Assembly: GCF_009982895.1 (NCBI RefSeq)
Contig: NZ_WXZL01000007.1
Coordinates: 1 to 64,000, forward strand
DNA from: Deinococcus alpinitundrae
GTDB lineage: Bacteria; Deinococcota; Deinococci; Deinococcales; Deinococcaceae
DNA length: 64,000 nt
Direction of reading: 5' to 3'
Shown: positions 1-14,336 of the stretch, in pieces
How the letters are laid out: every line of letters begins with the position of its first letter
Position numbering within the stretch: the stretch's first letter is position 1
Made by a program: the position numbers and the translations under genes
Notes under the pieces: model-generated
The model's database searches: none
What the model saw: only the letters and a program-made list of their open reading frames with translations
What the model was told of the DNA's origin: nothing

Positions 1-36
1 CTCCAGCAGCTCTTGCTCCCTCGGCGTCCCAGTCAT
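1..36 (-). CDS. possible 5' end of a gene running off the left edge
   Basis: An ATG at 36 on the minus strand opens a frame (MTGTPREQELLE) that is still open at the window edge. The frame is also open further upstream to a TAG just below the gmd stop and reads AAVKLGWMTGTP, faintly like the C-terminal LGW motif of sugar-nucleotide dehydratases. It could be the next gene of the polysaccharide operon or a chance frame. Too little is visible to assign a function. Confidence 0.25.
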   Translation of the reverse strand, partial: MTGTPREQELLE

Positions 37-91
37 CCACCCCAGCTTAACGGCAGCACCCCCATCCAACGACGGAATTGGGGGGCGCTAA

Positions 92-1471
<1,380 letters not shown>

Positions 1472-2459
1472 TCATAAATCCTGATCTCTGACATATCTGA
1501 AAGTATCAAGCAAATTTATCCATGCGTTTTGCGGCACATTAAATTCAAGAAATTCACTGCTCTTTGCACTATCCATGACTCCAGGAATTCCCCAAAGCCA
1601 AGTATTAGTGTGGTATCCAACGCTAGAGTTTACAATGAGAAGACGCTCTTCCAGAATTGCTGCTGTCCGATTGAAAGATTCTGATCCATATCTAATTATT
1701 TCAGCTGCACCCCTATCCTAATTGTTAGAATATACTTTGTTTTGAGTTAAGTTATTGTACAATAGTATGTTGAATCCTGAGATGAATATGATAATTATAT
1801 AGATAATGTTTTAAGAAAAACTTAATTTTCCCTTATATTTATAAAAAGCATAAGAGGAGATTCCAGCTAAAAACAATATAAAGATGATTCTATGTGACTG
1901 GAAAGAGCCACTAATAGATACAATATACTCATCATATATCTGGAATTTTTATCTTCCAGCCGCGTATATTGGTTACCAGTAAGTAGAAAAAATATACAAC
2001 CAAAGAAAATACCATCTAGGATACCCGCTCTAGACATACAGATTAAGTAAAAAATAGCTCTTTATTCTATTCCCATCAGAGCCAAAATTGAGCACCGTCG
2101 GTAAAAAGGTGGATGTATCGTATAAAGAGAAATCATTTTAATTATATAAAAAAGGATAAAAAAGATAATACATAGGAAGGTATTATGATAGAGATCAAAT
2201 TTTCTTGTGATGGCTTAGATAGATAAAATCTTTTCCTTATTTTAATTCTTAAGGCAAATCTGAGTCCAAAAAGAAAGAAAGCTTCACATGTTACAATCTG
2301 CAAAAGAGGATATAAATTCCAAGAGTATATGTTTCTTTCTTTGATGTAAGACAAGTATGAAACTATCCAAGAGACTAGGGTCAACATAAGAGAGATGTTG
2401 GATAATGAAAAGAAAGAGAAAAATACTATATCTTTGCCGTTGTTTGAGATCGTATTCAA
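1472..2459 (-). pseudogene. broken Wzy-like polysaccharide polymerase (membrane protein)
   Basis: The intact 5' part (2459 to 2142, 105 residues) is a hydrophobic protein with several membrane segments, starting in an ATGA overlap with the stop of the glycosyltransferase before it. Downstream, coding-like sequence continues in shifting frames: NFGSDGNRIKSYFLLNLYV in one frame (2134 to 2030), then SRAGILDGIFFGCIFFLL in a second (from about 2034), then IIFILFLAGISSYAFYKYKG back in the earlier frame (from about 1890). That last frame stays coding-like through a TAA at 1811 and a TAG at 1718 to a TGA at 1472 (LLIVNSSVGYHTNTWLWG). Stitched together it gives about 330 residues, the size of an EpsG/Wzy-type polymerase. 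Position between the glycosyltransferases and gmd fits a Wzy. At least three frameshifts and two in-frame stops argue for decay; sequencing errors are the alternative. Function is inferred from context and hydrophobicity only. Confidence 0.6.
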
Positions 2460-3388
2460 TTTCCTCCTCGGATCACAGACAAAGAGGCTTTAAAGTTAGT
2501 CGCTATTAAATAGAATCGACCTTTATATATGTTTATAAGCGTCTTTGAAATTATTCTTATGATTAATAATGTAGTAAATCTTCTTGGATACCATTTCATT
2601 ACAAATAGGAGAAAACTCCTAGTAGAGTGATATTCAGAAAGTGATGATCTCTTTTTCTTATATGAACCACCGTTTATCGAAGAACCTTCTTTGTGAGTAA
2701 TAAATACATCTTTGGCCCATGTTAAATGGATACCTTCTCTTGAGGCGGCTAAGCAATAGTCTACTTCCTCATAATATAAAAAATATCTTTCATCTAAATA
2801 TCCTATGCGATGAAGTACTTCTCTGGGAATTAGGAGGGATGCGCCATGAATATAGTCAAATTTTGCCGCTGTCGCATCGGCTTCCATAATTGAAACATCA
2901 TTAACATTCATGCCCAATCCTACATATTTCCCGGTAAATGTATATTTATCTAGCTCCGCGCCCCCTAGACACTGAATTCTATTTGATTGCTCATCGACTA
3001 TCGTGGAGCCAATGATTGTTTTTTTATTCTTACTTATGTGCTCTCTCATTTTTCTTATTGCCATATTGTCTAGCGTAGTATCATTATTCAACAGCCAGAC
3101 GTATTCAGCATTTAGATTCTCTAACGCATATTTAATACCTACATTGTTGCCACCAGAAAACCCTAGGTTAGTCTCATTCGCGATAACAATGACGTTTTTT
3201 GATTCACCTATATATTTAAACACAGAATCGAAACCGTTAAACAGGGCATTCCTATCAGCTTCTGTACTGCCATTGTCAACAACGACAAAATAAGTGGTTT
3301 CATCTAAATCCGCGCCCAAAACACTTTCTAATAGGGTTAAAGTGTCACTTGGATCTCCATAATTAACTGTGACAATGACCAGAATCAT
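2456..3388 (-). CDS. GT2 family glycosyltransferase (rhamnosyltransferase-like)
   Basis: Family 2 GT-A glycosyltransferase that probably adds a sugar to the lipid-linked repeat unit at the inner face of the membrane. DNGS lies at residues 38-41, NLGFSGGNN at 74-82, the metal-binding NNDT at 101-104, and the acceptor-side ERYFLYYEEVDY at 200-211, the pattern of WbbL/rhamnosyltransferase-like enzymes. A basic, hydrophobic C-terminal tail (about 250-300) suggests membrane association. The start codon overlaps the stop of the preceding glycosyltransferase (TGATG), so translation is probably coupled. It lies in the AT-rich part of the cluster, a sign of horizontal acquisition. The donor and acceptor sugars cannot be read from sequence. 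Confidence 0.85.
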   Translation of the reverse strand: MILVIVTVNYGDPSDTLTLLESVLGADLDETTYFVVVDNGSTEADRNALFNGFDSVFKYIGESKNVIVIANETNLGFSGGNNVGIKYALENLNAEYVWLLNNDTTLDNMAIRKMREHISKNKKTIIGSTIVDEQSNRIQCLGGAELDKYTFTGKYVGLGMNVNDVSIMEADATAAKFDYIHGASLLIPREVLHRIGYLDERYFLYYEEVDYCLAASREGIHLTWAKDVFITHKEGSSINGGSYKKKRSSLSEYHSTRSFLLFVMKWYPRRFTTLLIIRIISKTLINIYKGRFYLIATNFKASLSVIRGGN

Positions 3389-4257
3389 CAGAATTTCCTC
3401 ATGCTCTTACCCATAGTCTTGCTATTTGCGTCGAAGATGCCTAGGATGATTGCTCTTATTTTTTTTATTTTGTCCTGCTCAAACAGGAGGATAAAGAGTA
3501 CTTCTTTGACAAACATGAACAAATCTTTAATTACGAATGGTATGTTCAGTTTTTTAAGTTTCCCGTAGAGATATATCCTGTTCCTAGTAATGTAATACCT
3601 ACGTAAAGGAGAGTGATTTGTGGGCTTCAGTTTCATACCCATTACGTCAAACCACTTTGATTGACCTAACTCATGTGCGATTTGAACATCGCTGGTAAGG
3701 AGAACTTTAAATCCCTGTGAGTTTAGACGCAGACAGTATTCAGTGTCTACATAGTCGATGAACAACTCTTCGGAAAATTTTCCACATTCTTTATAAGCTT
3801 TCAAAGAAAGTAAATTTCCCGACATCATTACATGAGAGGTTAAAATATATCCTTCTTTCGGAGCATTCCGCTCTATAGCGAGACCGTTATGCAAATGTAT
3901 TGGGCTAATAATGCCAAGTCGGTCTTCATTCTTCGCTACTGAGCCTATATAATGAACAAAATTGGTATCTAGTAGAGAGTCTTGATCGAGAGTAACAGCC
4001 CAGTTGTACCCATCAGCTACTACATGCTCCAATCCTACATTGAGCGCAGCAGCAACTCCTACATTTTTTTGCATCAGTATAACGTGCCTTCTAACTGCTG
4101 GATTATTGAGTTCAGCCGCATCCCAATTGGTTAAACCATCAGAATTGTCTACAATATATGTTTTGGAGAATTGACTAGAGTTCAGCACCATATTTATCAG
4201 GGAACTTGAACTAGGATTATAAGCGATTACTACAGCCGCTACATCAAAATCAGACAT
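3388..4257 (-). CDS. GT2 family glycosyltransferase (rhamnosyltransferase-like)
   Basis: Second family 2 glycosyltransferase of the repeat-unit assembly line. VDNSD lies at about 36-40, KNVGVAAALNVG at about 64-75, the DxD-like TLDQDS at 89-94, and FIDYVDTEYCLR in the middle, all typical of dTDP-rhamnose-type GT2 enzymes. At 289 residues it has normal length. The C-terminus is basic and hydrophobic. It starts within the last bases of the flippase gene (8-base overlap) and ends in a TGATG overlap with the next glycosyltransferase, showing tight operon packing. AT-rich codon use like its neighbours. Substrate unknown. Confidence 0.85.
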   Translation of the reverse strand: MSDFDVAAVVIAYNPSSSSLINMVLNSSQFSKTYIVDNSDGLTNWDAAELNNPAVRRHVILMQKNVGVAAALNVGLEHVVADGYNWAVTLDQDSLLDTNFVHYIGSVAKNEDRLGIISPIHLHNGLAIERNAPKEGYILTSHVMMSGNLLSLKAYKECGKFSEELFIDYVDTEYCLRLNSQGFKVLLTSDVQIAHELGQSKWFDVMGMKLKPTNHSPLRRYYITRNRIYLYGKLKKLNIPFVIKDLFMFVKEVLFILLFEQDKIKKIRAIILGIFDANSKTMGKSMRKF

Positions 4258-5437
4258 GCCCCACTCCCCTTCTCAGTTTATACGAGATGAACTCATACAA
4301 TATAATAGATATACCGATAAAAACCGATAGGGCGAAGATGCTAGAGTTAGAAAAATTAGATACATTAAATTTAAGCTGTAGATAAACAGCTGTTATATAA
4401 AAGAATGGAAATGTAAGAAATATAGCTCTAGATGCAGATATCATATGAATTCTGCCATATGATACATACGTTAGGAAGAAGACAAAGGCTCCAGCAGAAG
4501 CAACTGTAATTCCAGTATAATCGACATCGTATTTTCTTATTAATAAATTTAAAATGATTGATATCTTACCAGCAAATGCAATTGCTAATACCAAGGTGAT
4601 AATAAGTATTATAAACCGGATCTTCATTTTCACAAGATGGATTCTCTTCGATACCAAAAGAGAACCTAGAGCCATGCCTAAGCCACATGAGGCCACAAAA
4701 AGTGAACTTCGAACTGCATATTCAGCGAAGGTTATACTATTACCGAGTTGTATCTTGGCGTAAAACTTATCCAAATTAATAAAGAGTATGATCAATACGT
4801 TTATGGTCATTAGAGGAGCTCCTAACGTTAAAATATTGTACGCCTCGCTTACACTTCTGTCAACAACGATCACAAAAGACCTACTGAAGATCATCAGAAA
4901 CAAAGCCGGGGTAGTAGCCAAACCGTAAGAGAGAATCACTAATGAAACACTTTCCAATTTGTAAATGCCGAGTAAAGATACAAACAAAAAAAACAGTAAG
5001 CTTTGACTTGAAAGGGCAAGTCTTAGCCTATTACCGTTGAAGAAAACCTGGGCGTAATAAGTAGAGAATGAAAAAAGACAAGCTAGAGCCAAGCTAAAGG
5101 CCAAAGCTAACAGGGAGCTAATCCCTAATCCAAGATATCTAAATGACATCCAACTTACTATTATTGATGATAATATTACCATTACCAAGACAAGATTAAT
5201 AGTTACGACGGAAACTTCCACCTTCCCAGTCTTATTCGACAGCCATAACCTGTAAATACCGTCTGCTGTTCCAAAATGCAAGATTCCAGCAAATGCGATC
5301 ACTGATGATGCCAGTCTCCATTCGGCAAACGCTCCAACACTGAGAATATTTGGAATGTAAATTGTCGTAAATGCTAAATTTAATATCGGGATTAAAATTG
5401 TTGTAACTAGGGTTTTAAGAAGATCAGACTTCCTCAT
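4250..5437 (-). CDS. Wzx-type polysaccharide flippase
   Basis: A 395-residue integral membrane protein with about 12 hydrophobic segments spread over the whole length and short charged loops, the layout of the MATE/MOP (Wzx/RfbX) exporters that flip undecaprenyl-linked repeat units across the cytoplasmic membrane. The N-terminal half starts with LVTTILIPILNLAFTTIY followed by a charged first loop, as in Wzx proteins. Its ATG follows directly after the TGA of the polyprenyl sugar-phosphate transferase, and its end overlaps the following glycosyltransferase. Strongly AT-rich. Assignment rests on topology and context, since Wzx sequences diverge strongly. Confidence 0.75.
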   Translation of the reverse strand: MRKSDLLKTLVTTILIPILNLAFTTIYIPNILSVGAFAEWRLASSVIAFAGILHFGTADGIYRLWLSNKTGKVEVSVVTINLVLVMVILSSIIVSWMSFRYLGLGISSLLALAFSLALACLFSFSTYYAQVFFNGNRLRLALSSQSLLFFLFVSLLGIYKLESVSLVILSYGLATTPALFLMIFSRSFVIVVDRSVSEAYNILTLGAPLMTINVLIILFINLDKFYAKIQLGNSITFAEYAVRSSLFVASCGLGMALGSLLVSKRIHLVKMKIRFIILIITLVLAIAFAGKISIILNLLIRKYDVDYTGITVASAGAFVFFLTYVSYGRIHMISASRAIFLTFPFFYITAVYLQLKFNVSNFSNSSIFALSVFIGISIILYEFISYKLRRGVGHV

Positions 5438-6883
5438 TCAGTATGCACCCTTTCCGGCTACAACTACTTTCACTGTCTGCATTAATATTATCAAATCGAG
5501 CCAAGGAGTCCAATTTGTCACATAAAATTTATCCATAGCAACACGCTCATCATAGCTAGTGTCACTACGACCATTAGCTTGCCAATAACCTGTCATCCCA
5601 GGGCGTACTTGTTTATACGCCGTATAAATTTCACCATACTTAGCTATCTCCGCTTCCACAATAGGGCGCGGCCCCACCAAACTCATTTCCCCCATAATAA
5701 CGTTTAATAATTGTGGAAATTCATCCAAACTTGTCCTTCTTAGGAAATTGCCCACCCTGGTCACCCGCGGATCATCCTTAAGCTTATGGGTTGCCGCGAA
5801 CTCTAATCTGAGCATCGGATCGGCATCCAATACCTCTTTAAGCTTAGTATCAGCATCCCTATGCATACTTCGGAACTTAAAACAGTCAAACAGCCGTCCA
5901 TCTCTGCCCAAACGGCGCGCCCGGTAAACGGCTGGCCCAGAGCTGTCAAATTTGATGGCAATTACGATGAGTAATAATATAGGAGAAATCGCAACTGTTC
6001 CTGTCACAGACATTAGCAAGTCAATGACTCGCTTAATTGTTCTAGAGCGCCGACTTCGCAAATTATTGCGAATCTCCAAGGTCGCTACCGTACCGATATT
6101 ATGTGTCTGGAGCGCTTGGTTGGGGACACCAAACAAATCAGGAATGACCCAGGTAACGGGAAAAGCTGCATACACAGAATTGACCAACTTCTGTTGAACC
6201 TCAGCACGAGCACTGGGAATAGAGATCAATGCCTGCTCAGTTAACGGATCAGTCAATGCCTGCTCAATAGGGCCACAAATTGGTACACCATAGACTTCAC
6301 TACCTTGAAGATCTAAATTGTCATCATAAGCAACCAGAGGATTGAGACCATATGCTGGGTGATTCTGAAGATGGGCAATAGTCAGGCTAGCTGTCCGACC
6401 CGCTCCGATAATGCTAATAGGCCGCCCAAAGTTTCCAGCCCGCACCAGCAGCGCCCGTATAGCATAGCGGATCAGTAGCGCAACCGGTAAAATCAGCAGC
6501 CAAACAACAACAACCCCAGCAACGCTGATGGTAAAACGCTCGAGTGCCAACGCTCCAGCCAGTTGAACCAACAAGACCTGAACGGTGCTAATGGTGTGAA
6601 GGCGCAGTTCCGTTTGCGGAGAGCGTCCATAGCCAGGGTAGAGACCTTGATAGAACCGCCAAGCTAGCCAGACACCCAGCCAGATCACCAAGGTCTCGAT
6701 ACGTGCGCTGGGGATCCTGAACAAATCGAGGATCAGGTGACCTGTTCCAAAACACAGTGCAGCGCTCAGGACATCGCTAAGAACTAGCACCAGTCCTTGT
6801 GAGATACCACGCCGTGCCAGCGTCACACCACGGCTTGATGTCCGTACAACAGGCGCGTTGGGCGTGTGCAGACCCATACTCAA
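5438..6883 (-). CDS. WbaP/WcaJ-like polyprenyl-phosphate sugar-phosphotransferase
   Basis: Initiating enzyme of exopolysaccharide synthesis: transfers a hexose-1-phosphate from a nucleotide sugar to undecaprenyl phosphate. The N-terminal half holds four to five membrane segments and a CoA-binding-like domain ([16 protein letters not shown] at about 155-170). The C-terminal catalytic domain starts with [12 protein letters not shown], a membrane-reentrant helix, then [37 protein letters not shown] and [16 protein letters not shown], all diagnostic of this family (PF02397). The TTG start overlaps the TGA of the tyrosine-kinase gene; an in-frame ATG two codons later is an alternative. Composition is intermediate between the GC-rich upstream genes and the AT-rich downstream ones. 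Confidence 0.92.
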   Translation of the reverse strand: MSMGLHTPNAPVVRTSSRGVTLARRGISQGLVLVLSDVLSAALCFGTGHLILDLFRIPSARIETLVIWLGVWLAWRFYQGLYPGYGRSPQTELRLHTISTVQVLLVQLAGALALERFTISVAGVVVVWLLILPVALLIRYAIRALLVRAGNFGRPISIIGAGRTASLTIAHLQNHPAYGLNPLVAYDDNLDLQGSEVYGVPICGPIEQALTDPLTEQALISIPSARAEVQQKLVNSVYAAFPVTWVIPDLFGVPNQALQTHNIGTVATLEIRNNLRSRRSRTIKRVIDLLMSVTGTVAISPILLLIVIAIKFDSSGPAVYRARRLGRDGRLFDCFKFRSMHRDADTKLKEVLDADPMLRLEFAATHKLKDDPRVTRVGNFLRRTSLDEFPQLLNVIMGEMSLVGPRPIVEAEIAKYGEIYTAYKQVRPGMTGYWQANGRSDTSYDERVAMDKFYVTNWTPWLDLIILMQTVKVVVAGKGAY

Positions 6884-8523
6884 GCGCCCTCAGAAGTGCG
6901 GCTGCTGTAGCTGTAAGCTTGACCATAACTTTCGCGGTCCGACTGAGACACCTTGTTGAGAACAAAGCCCATCATCGGCACTCTAGCCTCTCGGGTGCGG
7001 CGCATCACCTGCTTCACTGCCTGCAATGTCGTTTGGCCCGCTTCAGTAATCAGAACAACACCGTCGACATGACGACCTAAAACCAGGCCATCCGCAATGG
7101 CCAGCAATGGCGGGCTGTCGATCAAGACAATACTATAGCCCTGTCCCCAGCGCTCAAAAATGCTCCCCAGATCAGGGCGGTTGAGCAAGGTCAAACTATC
7201 ATGCAGACCCGGACCAGCAGGAAGAAGGTAAACGTTCGGTTCTACCTCGATCACCTGAACATTTTCCGGGTCGCGCAGCGCTTCTTGCAGGGTACGTGAC
7301 CCACCCTGGCCAATCAGTTGGTGCCACTCATGTTGACGCTCGTATTTGTCCCAGACCGCTTGTTGGGTCCCGCGTCGCAGGTCAGCGTCAATAATCAGCA
7401 CACGCTGACCAGACGAAGCAAACCCGTCGGCCAGCGTGGCCGTCATGCTGCTCTTGCCCTCACCCGGCGCAGTCGAGGACAGCATGATTCGCCTACCACT
7501 CTGCTGATCGACATTGGCCAGCAAATTGACCCGCAGGAAGCCTATGGCCTCGTATAGGCCTGCTTGTCGTGCTGCGCGGACAATACCCATCAGGACAACA
7601 TCGCGTTTACGCAGTCGGGGGATAATACCCAGTGTCGGCAGACCAAAGTTGAGCAGATCCTCTTCATTACGCACGGTCCGGTCCGTAACGGTCAACAGAG
7701 CGGCAAGACCGAGACCCAGCAGCAGGGTGAGCAATCCGGTCAACACAGCATTGCGGGTAGGCCGGGGGGCCACCGGGTTCAGTGGCTCGACGGCAGGCGA
7801 AACCAGCGAGAGTGATCCGGTGGTGGCTTGGGCCAGAATGCTGGTCTGCGCCAGATTGCGCTGCGTTAGGGCGCGAGTCGCCACCAGCGTTTCCCGTTCC
7901 AGCGCAGGCAGCTTCGGCTGGGCAATCTGGCGTTCGATCTCGGCCAGCTGGGCGCGCTGTACTTTGAGCGCACGCTGCACCGACAGTAGGGCACGGTTCT
8001 CATCCCAGGCCAGCAGTGCCTGAGCCGTCAGGTTGGTCAGCACACGGGCTGAAGCGGCACTGGGCGCGCGTCCAGTAACGGTATACACCCCGTTGCCACC
8101 AGGATCGAGCTGCGACGTCAGATTCACTGTGGAGAGGGTGCTGCTTTGCAATTCACGTTGCAGCTCAATGATCAATTCGTTCTTGACGCTGGGCACAAGT
8201 GGACTGCTCCTGAGCGCCGCAATCACGTTACCGAGTACCGTTGAGCCTTTGAGCGCTTCATCCAGTGCGCCAACTGGTAAAGCAGATGCGGGCACCAGCG
8301 TGGCTCCAACCACACCCGCAGCGGGTTGCACTGTGATCACGCTAGAAGCAGCTTCATAAACCGGCGGCTGACCACGCGACCAGAAGTACGTCGCTGTGCC
8401 GACGAGTACGGTGGCCGCCAGAATCACTGGCAGGCGGCGGCGTATTCCGCGCCACAACACACTCAATTCAATTTCATTGTCCACACCGTCGTTTGACGTC
8501 TCCCCTCTGTAGCGGTCACTCAC
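6880..8523 (-). CDS. Wzz chain-length domain fused to BY-type tyrosine kinase
   Basis: Polysaccharide co-polymerase and bacterial tyrosine kinase in one 547-residue chain. The N-terminal Wzz part has a first membrane segment at about 32-50 and a coiled-coil-like extracytoplasmic region, closed by a second membrane segment at about 255-280. The cytoplasmic kinase follows with Walker A ([10 protein letters not shown], about 350), Walker A' ([10 protein letters not shown]) and Walker B ([14 protein letters not shown]). The tail carries a tyrosine cluster at Y533, Y537 and Y539, the usual autophosphorylation site. It controls chain length and export in the Wzx/Wzy pathway. It starts in a GTGA overlap with the end of manC. 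Compared with Wzc of E. coli (about 720 residues) the periplasmic part is short. Confidence 0.9.
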   Translation of the reverse strand: MSDRYRGETSNDGVDNEIELSVLWRGIRRRLPVILAATVLVGTATYFWSRGQPPVYEAASSVITVQPAAGVVGATLVPASALPVGALDEALKGSTVLGNVIAALRSSPLVPSVKNELIIELQRELQSSTLSTVNLTSQLDPGGNGVYTVTGRAPSAASARVLTNLTAQALLAWDENRALLSVQRALKVQRAQLAEIERQIAQPKLPALERETLVATRALTQRNLAQTSILAQATTGSLSLVSPAVEPLNPVAPRPTRNAVLTGLLTLLLGLGLAALLTVTDRTVRNEEDLLNFGLPTLGIIPRLRKRDVVLMGIVRAARQAGLYEAIGFLRVNLLANVDQQSGRRIMLSSTAPGEGKSSMTATLADGFASSGQRVLIIDADLRRGTQQAVWDKYERQHEWHQLIGQGGSRTLQEALRDPENVQVIEVEPNVYLLPAGPGLHDSLTLLNRPDLGSIFERWGQGYSIVLIDSPPLLAIADGLVLGRHVDGVVLITEAGQTTLQAVKQVMRRTREARVPMMGFVLNKVSQSDRESYGQAYSYSSRTSEGA

Positions 8524-9608
8524 GCGAAGCGCTCCAATTCGGGGTGAGCTTTCAGCTGGCGCACCACTTTCTTAATGTCCTGGGTACGGTCCTTACGAAC
8601 CACCAGCGTCACCTCACTGGTGCGCACAATGACCACGTCTTCGAGGCCGATGGTCACGATCAGGTCGTCACCGTTGGTCGTATAGAGAATCGCGCCGCCG
8701 GTATCGAGCCCCACATGGCGGCCCACCGCCACATTTTCACCCTCCGCTTTGAGCAGGCGCTCCAGGGCATTCCAGTCGCCCAGGTCGTCCCAGCCAAATT
8801 CAGCAGGAATCACAGCCACCTGGTCCGACTTTTCGAGAATGGCGTAATCGATGCTGATCTTCTCCAATGTCGGAAACACTTGTTTGAGGGTGCGCTGCTT
8901 TATGGCCTGACTAAGCTGCCGGTACAATTCTGGTTGATGCTGCTCGAAAGCGCTGACAATAGCCTGCACCGTCCAGATAAACATGCCACTATTCCAGCTG
9001 TAATGCCCTTCGGATAAAAACTGCTCAGCTACTTCCTGGCTCGGCTTCTCGGCGAAGCGGTCCACACGGTAAGTAGCGAACGTCCCCTCAACATCAAGCC
9101 GGTCACCCTGGCGGATATAGCCGTAGCTGGTGGCCGGGAATGTCGGCGTGATGCCGATAGTCAGCAACTGTTGTGTCTGGACTGCGACCTTAGTAGCCTG
9201 TGAGATGACCTGAAGGTACGTCGGCACGTCCACGATACGATGATCTGCTGGAAAAACACCCATCACGGCGTTCGGGTACTCACGCGCGATCCGGAGCGCC
9301 GCATACAATACGGCAGGCGCAGTATCGCGCGCCACTGGCTCCACAATCAGGTTCTCAATAGGCATCTCGGGCAATTGGTCGAGCACCTGACTACGGTACT
9401 CGCTACCGGTCACGACCATCACCGAGTCCGCGCCGCCGCTCAGTGTACTCAGTCTGTCTACTGTAGCTTGCAGCAGACTGCGGCCCGTATCGTCCAGCGT
9501 CAAGAACTGCTTGGGCTTACTGCGGCGCGAAAGCGGCCAGAACCGCTCACCACTACCGCCCGCCAGAACCACCGGGATGAAAAGGACCGTTTCACTAACG
9601 ACGCTCAC
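8520..9608 (-). CDS. manC: mannose-1-phosphate guanylyltransferase
   Basis: Makes GDP-mannose from GTP and mannose-1-phosphate in the cytosol, feeding the downstream gmd and the glycosyltransferases. The nucleotidyltransferase signature [15 protein letters not shown] with KPKQF lies at about 15-34, the mannose-binding EKPSQE and [10 protein letters not shown] in the middle, and the C-terminal GWDDLGDW is present. At 362 residues it is the single-domain form without the phosphomannose isomerase cupin of bifunctional ManC/AlgA. The start is GTG at 9608. First large gene of the polysaccharide operon; a short upstream frame (9651-9701) may be co-transcribed. Confidence 0.93.
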   Translation of the reverse strand: MSVVSETVLFIPVVLAGGSGERFWPLSRRSKPKQFLTLDDTGRSLLQATVDRLSTLSGGADSVMVVTGSEYRSQVLDQLPEMPIENLIVEPVARDTAPAVLYAALRIAREYPNAVMGVFPADHRIVDVPTYLQVISQATKVAVQTQQLLTIGITPTFPATSYGYIRQGDRLDVEGTFATYRVDRFAEKPSQEVAEQFLSEGHYSWNSGMFIWTVQAIVSAFEQHQPELYRQLSQAIKQRTLKQVFPTLEKISIDYAILEKSDQVAVIPAEFGWDDLGDWNALERLLKAEGENVAVGRHVGLDTGGAILYTTNGDDLIVTIGLEDVVIVRTSEVTLVVRKDRTQDIKKVVRQLKAHPELERFA

Positions 9609-9650
9609 CGGGCATTCCCACTTTCTATTTGCTGCGGCTTCACAGTGCCC

Positions 9651-9701
9651 TCACGGCGCGTGGCCCAACGTTCTGGAACTGAATGAATGGTCATCTGACA
9701 T
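9651..9701 (-). CDS. possible 16-residue leader peptide upstream of manC
   Basis: An ATG at 9701 on the minus strand follows GAGGAGTTA, a strong ribosome-binding site, and encodes MSDDHSFSSRTLGHAP before a TGA at 9651. It ends about 40 bases before the manC start. No similarity is recognised. It could be a leader peptide controlling manC translation, or a chance frame. Confidence 0.3.
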   Translation of the reverse strand: MSDDHSFSSRTLGHAP

Positions 9702-9918
9702 TAACTCCTCTTCACTGCAACGGCAATCAGCCGTACCTTATCACGCTCACTAGAGTAGAACACTCATGAGGTGGGAGATACAGCAATCGAGGTCTCAGCC
9801 CACCGTCAGCTTCGTAAACACCTCTAGAAAGAAGGTAAGAGATCAGCAGGGGGACATACCAACCCGTCAGATGAGCGGACCTTAAGCCTGCGTCGTGATA
9901 CAGAATTGCTACAGGCTC

Positions 9919-9924
9919 TACACT
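9919..9924 (+). promoter_or_regulatory. -10 box of a leaderless promoter
   Basis: TACACT ends 8 bases before the ATG at 9933, and no ribosome-binding site precedes that ATG. This fits a transcript beginning at or next to the start codon. Confidence 0.5.
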
Positions 9925-9932
9925 TAGTTCAC

Positions 9933-10991
9933 ATGAAAGGCATCATTCCAGCGGCGGGTCTGGGCACACGGCTGCGGCCCCTGACCTTCACCCGGCCCAA
10001 ACCCGTGCTCAACGTGGCGGGCAAACCGATCATCATTCACGCCATCGAAACGCTGCGCTCAGCGGGCATTGACGAGATTGCGGTGATCGTTTCGGACCTG
10101 ACCCGCACCGAGATCGAATACACCCTCAAGGATCTCAGTGGACCGCACCTGACCTTGATCGACCAGCACCAGCAGCTCGGCCTGGGGCACGCCGTCAATA
10201 TGGCGCGTGACTGGGCGGGGAGCGAGAGCGTCTGCGTGTACCTCGGCGACAACCTCTTCGAGTTCGGCATCGGCAGCTTCGCCCGGCAGTTCGAGGCCGA
10301 GCGGCCCGACGCCCTGATCGCCCTGGTCGAGGTGGCCGACCCCAGCGCCTTCGGGGTAGCGCGGCTGGACGGCGAGCGAATCGTCGAACTGATCGAGAAA
10401 CCCAAGGTGCCGATCAGCAATCTGGCAGTCGCCGGAGCCTATTTCTTTTCGTCCCGGATCTTCGAGGCGCTCAGCGATCTGCCCCCCTCACCGCGCGGCG
10501 AATACGAGATCACCGACGCCATTCAGCGGCTGATCACCGAGGGCAGCGTGGTGCTGGGCCAGCGGGTGCAGGGCTGGTGGAAAGACACCGGCAAACCCAT
10601 CGACCTGCTTGACGCCAACCGGTTGCTGCTGGAACGGCTCGAAGCGTGCATCGAAGGTGAGGTCGTCGGCTCACGCCTGAGCGGACGGGTGCAACTTCCC
10701 GCCTCGTCCCGCGTGATCAACAGCAAAATCGTCGGCCCGGTGCTGATCGGCGAGGACGTGATCATCGAGAATGCTTACGTGGGGCCGTTCACCAGCATCG
10801 GGCGCGGCAGTGTCATCCGCAACGCCGAGGTGGAGCACAGCGTGATCGAGTCGTTGGCGCAGATCGAGAACGTGGACATCCGGCTGCAAGACTGCTTACT
10901 CGGGGTACGTGCCCGAGTCCGGGGCGGGCGGCGCGTGCCCCGCACCCTGAAACTGACCTTGTCGGATGCCAGCGAAGTCGAGCTGACCTAG
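9933..10991 (+). CDS. glucose-1-phosphate thymidylyltransferase, long form
   Basis: Sugar nucleotidyltransferase of the RmlA long type, probably making dTDP-glucose from dTTP and glucose-1-phosphate. The N-terminal Rossmann-like domain starts with [15 protein letters not shown] and [19 protein letters not shown] and the [18 protein letters not shown] sugar-binding segment follow, and [16 protein letters not shown] closes the domain (to about 215). The remaining 130 residues are a hexapeptide left-handed beta-helix, which separates it from the short RmlA. Start chosen at the ATG at 9933, nine codons inside a longer frame, because the family begins here (MKGIIPAAG) and a -10 box lies just upstream. 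It is divergent from the polysaccharide operon and may serve it. Confidence 0.85.
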   Translation: MKGIIPAAGLGTRLRPLTFTRPKPVLNVAGKPIIIHAIETLRSAGIDEIAVIVSDLTRTEIEYTLKDLSGPHLTLIDQHQQLGLGHAVNMARDWAGSESVCVYLGDNLFEFGIGSFARQFEAERPDALIALVEVADPSAFGVARLDGERIVELIEKPKVPISNLAVAGAYFFSSRIFEALSDLPPSPRGEYEITDAIQRLITEGSVVLGQRVQGWWKDTGKPIDLLDANRLLLERLEACIEGEVVGSRLSGRVQLPASSRVINSKIVGPVLIGEDVIIENAYVGPFTSIGRGSVIRNAEVEHSVIESLAQIENVDIRLQDCLLGVRARVRGGRRVPRTLKLTLSDASEVELT

Positions 10992-11007
10992 CCGCCCCCT
11001 GCGTTCC

Positions 11008-12945
<1,938 letters not shown>

Positions 12946-13095
12946 GGCATTCCCCTTTGGTGTCCAGCTCGGTATGTGGCTGGGGACATGCTATACCCCG
13001 CTTCGGCCACGGCGCGGGAGGCCGGATGCGGGGTGGCCTTCAAGACTTCGTGGGCGATTGCGCCCTGCCTTCCCACGCCACCGCCGCCGCTGGGC

Positions 13096-13101
13096 TATAA
13101 C
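13096..13101 (+). promoter_or_regulatory. -10 box of leaderless moaA promoter
   Basis: TATAAC ends six bases before the GTG at 13108. The absence of a ribosome-binding site supports a leaderless message. Confidence 0.6.
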
Positions 13102-13107
13102 GGGCAG

Positions 13108-14130
<1,023 letters not shown>

Positions 14131-14336
14131 GCGCGGCTGCCTGATTCGGTGGCCTCGCTCCGTCACGCCGCCGAGCACCGACCCAACAGGTGTGCGGAGT
14201 ACACAAATTAGGCTAAGATGAAAGCGTTTCGGCCTTCGCCCCGCTCAGCTGCTGTGGTCGCAGGTCGCCGATTCGCCTGATTTTGCCGTGCTGAGTGCTG
14301 CTGGTGTTCGACGCTGTGAGTGTACCGGAGGGCTGA

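Larger units (their letters stand above)
9609..9932. other. divergent intergenic region between polysaccharide operon and nucleotidyltransferase gene
   Basis: About 320 bases between divergent genes. It must contain the promoter of the polysaccharide operon (minus) and of the nucleotidyltransferase (plus, see the TACACT site at 9919). A 16-codon minus-strand frame with a good ribosome-binding site (9651-9701) lies in the manC leader. I could not fix a unique -35/-10 pair for the minus strand. Confidence 0.6.
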
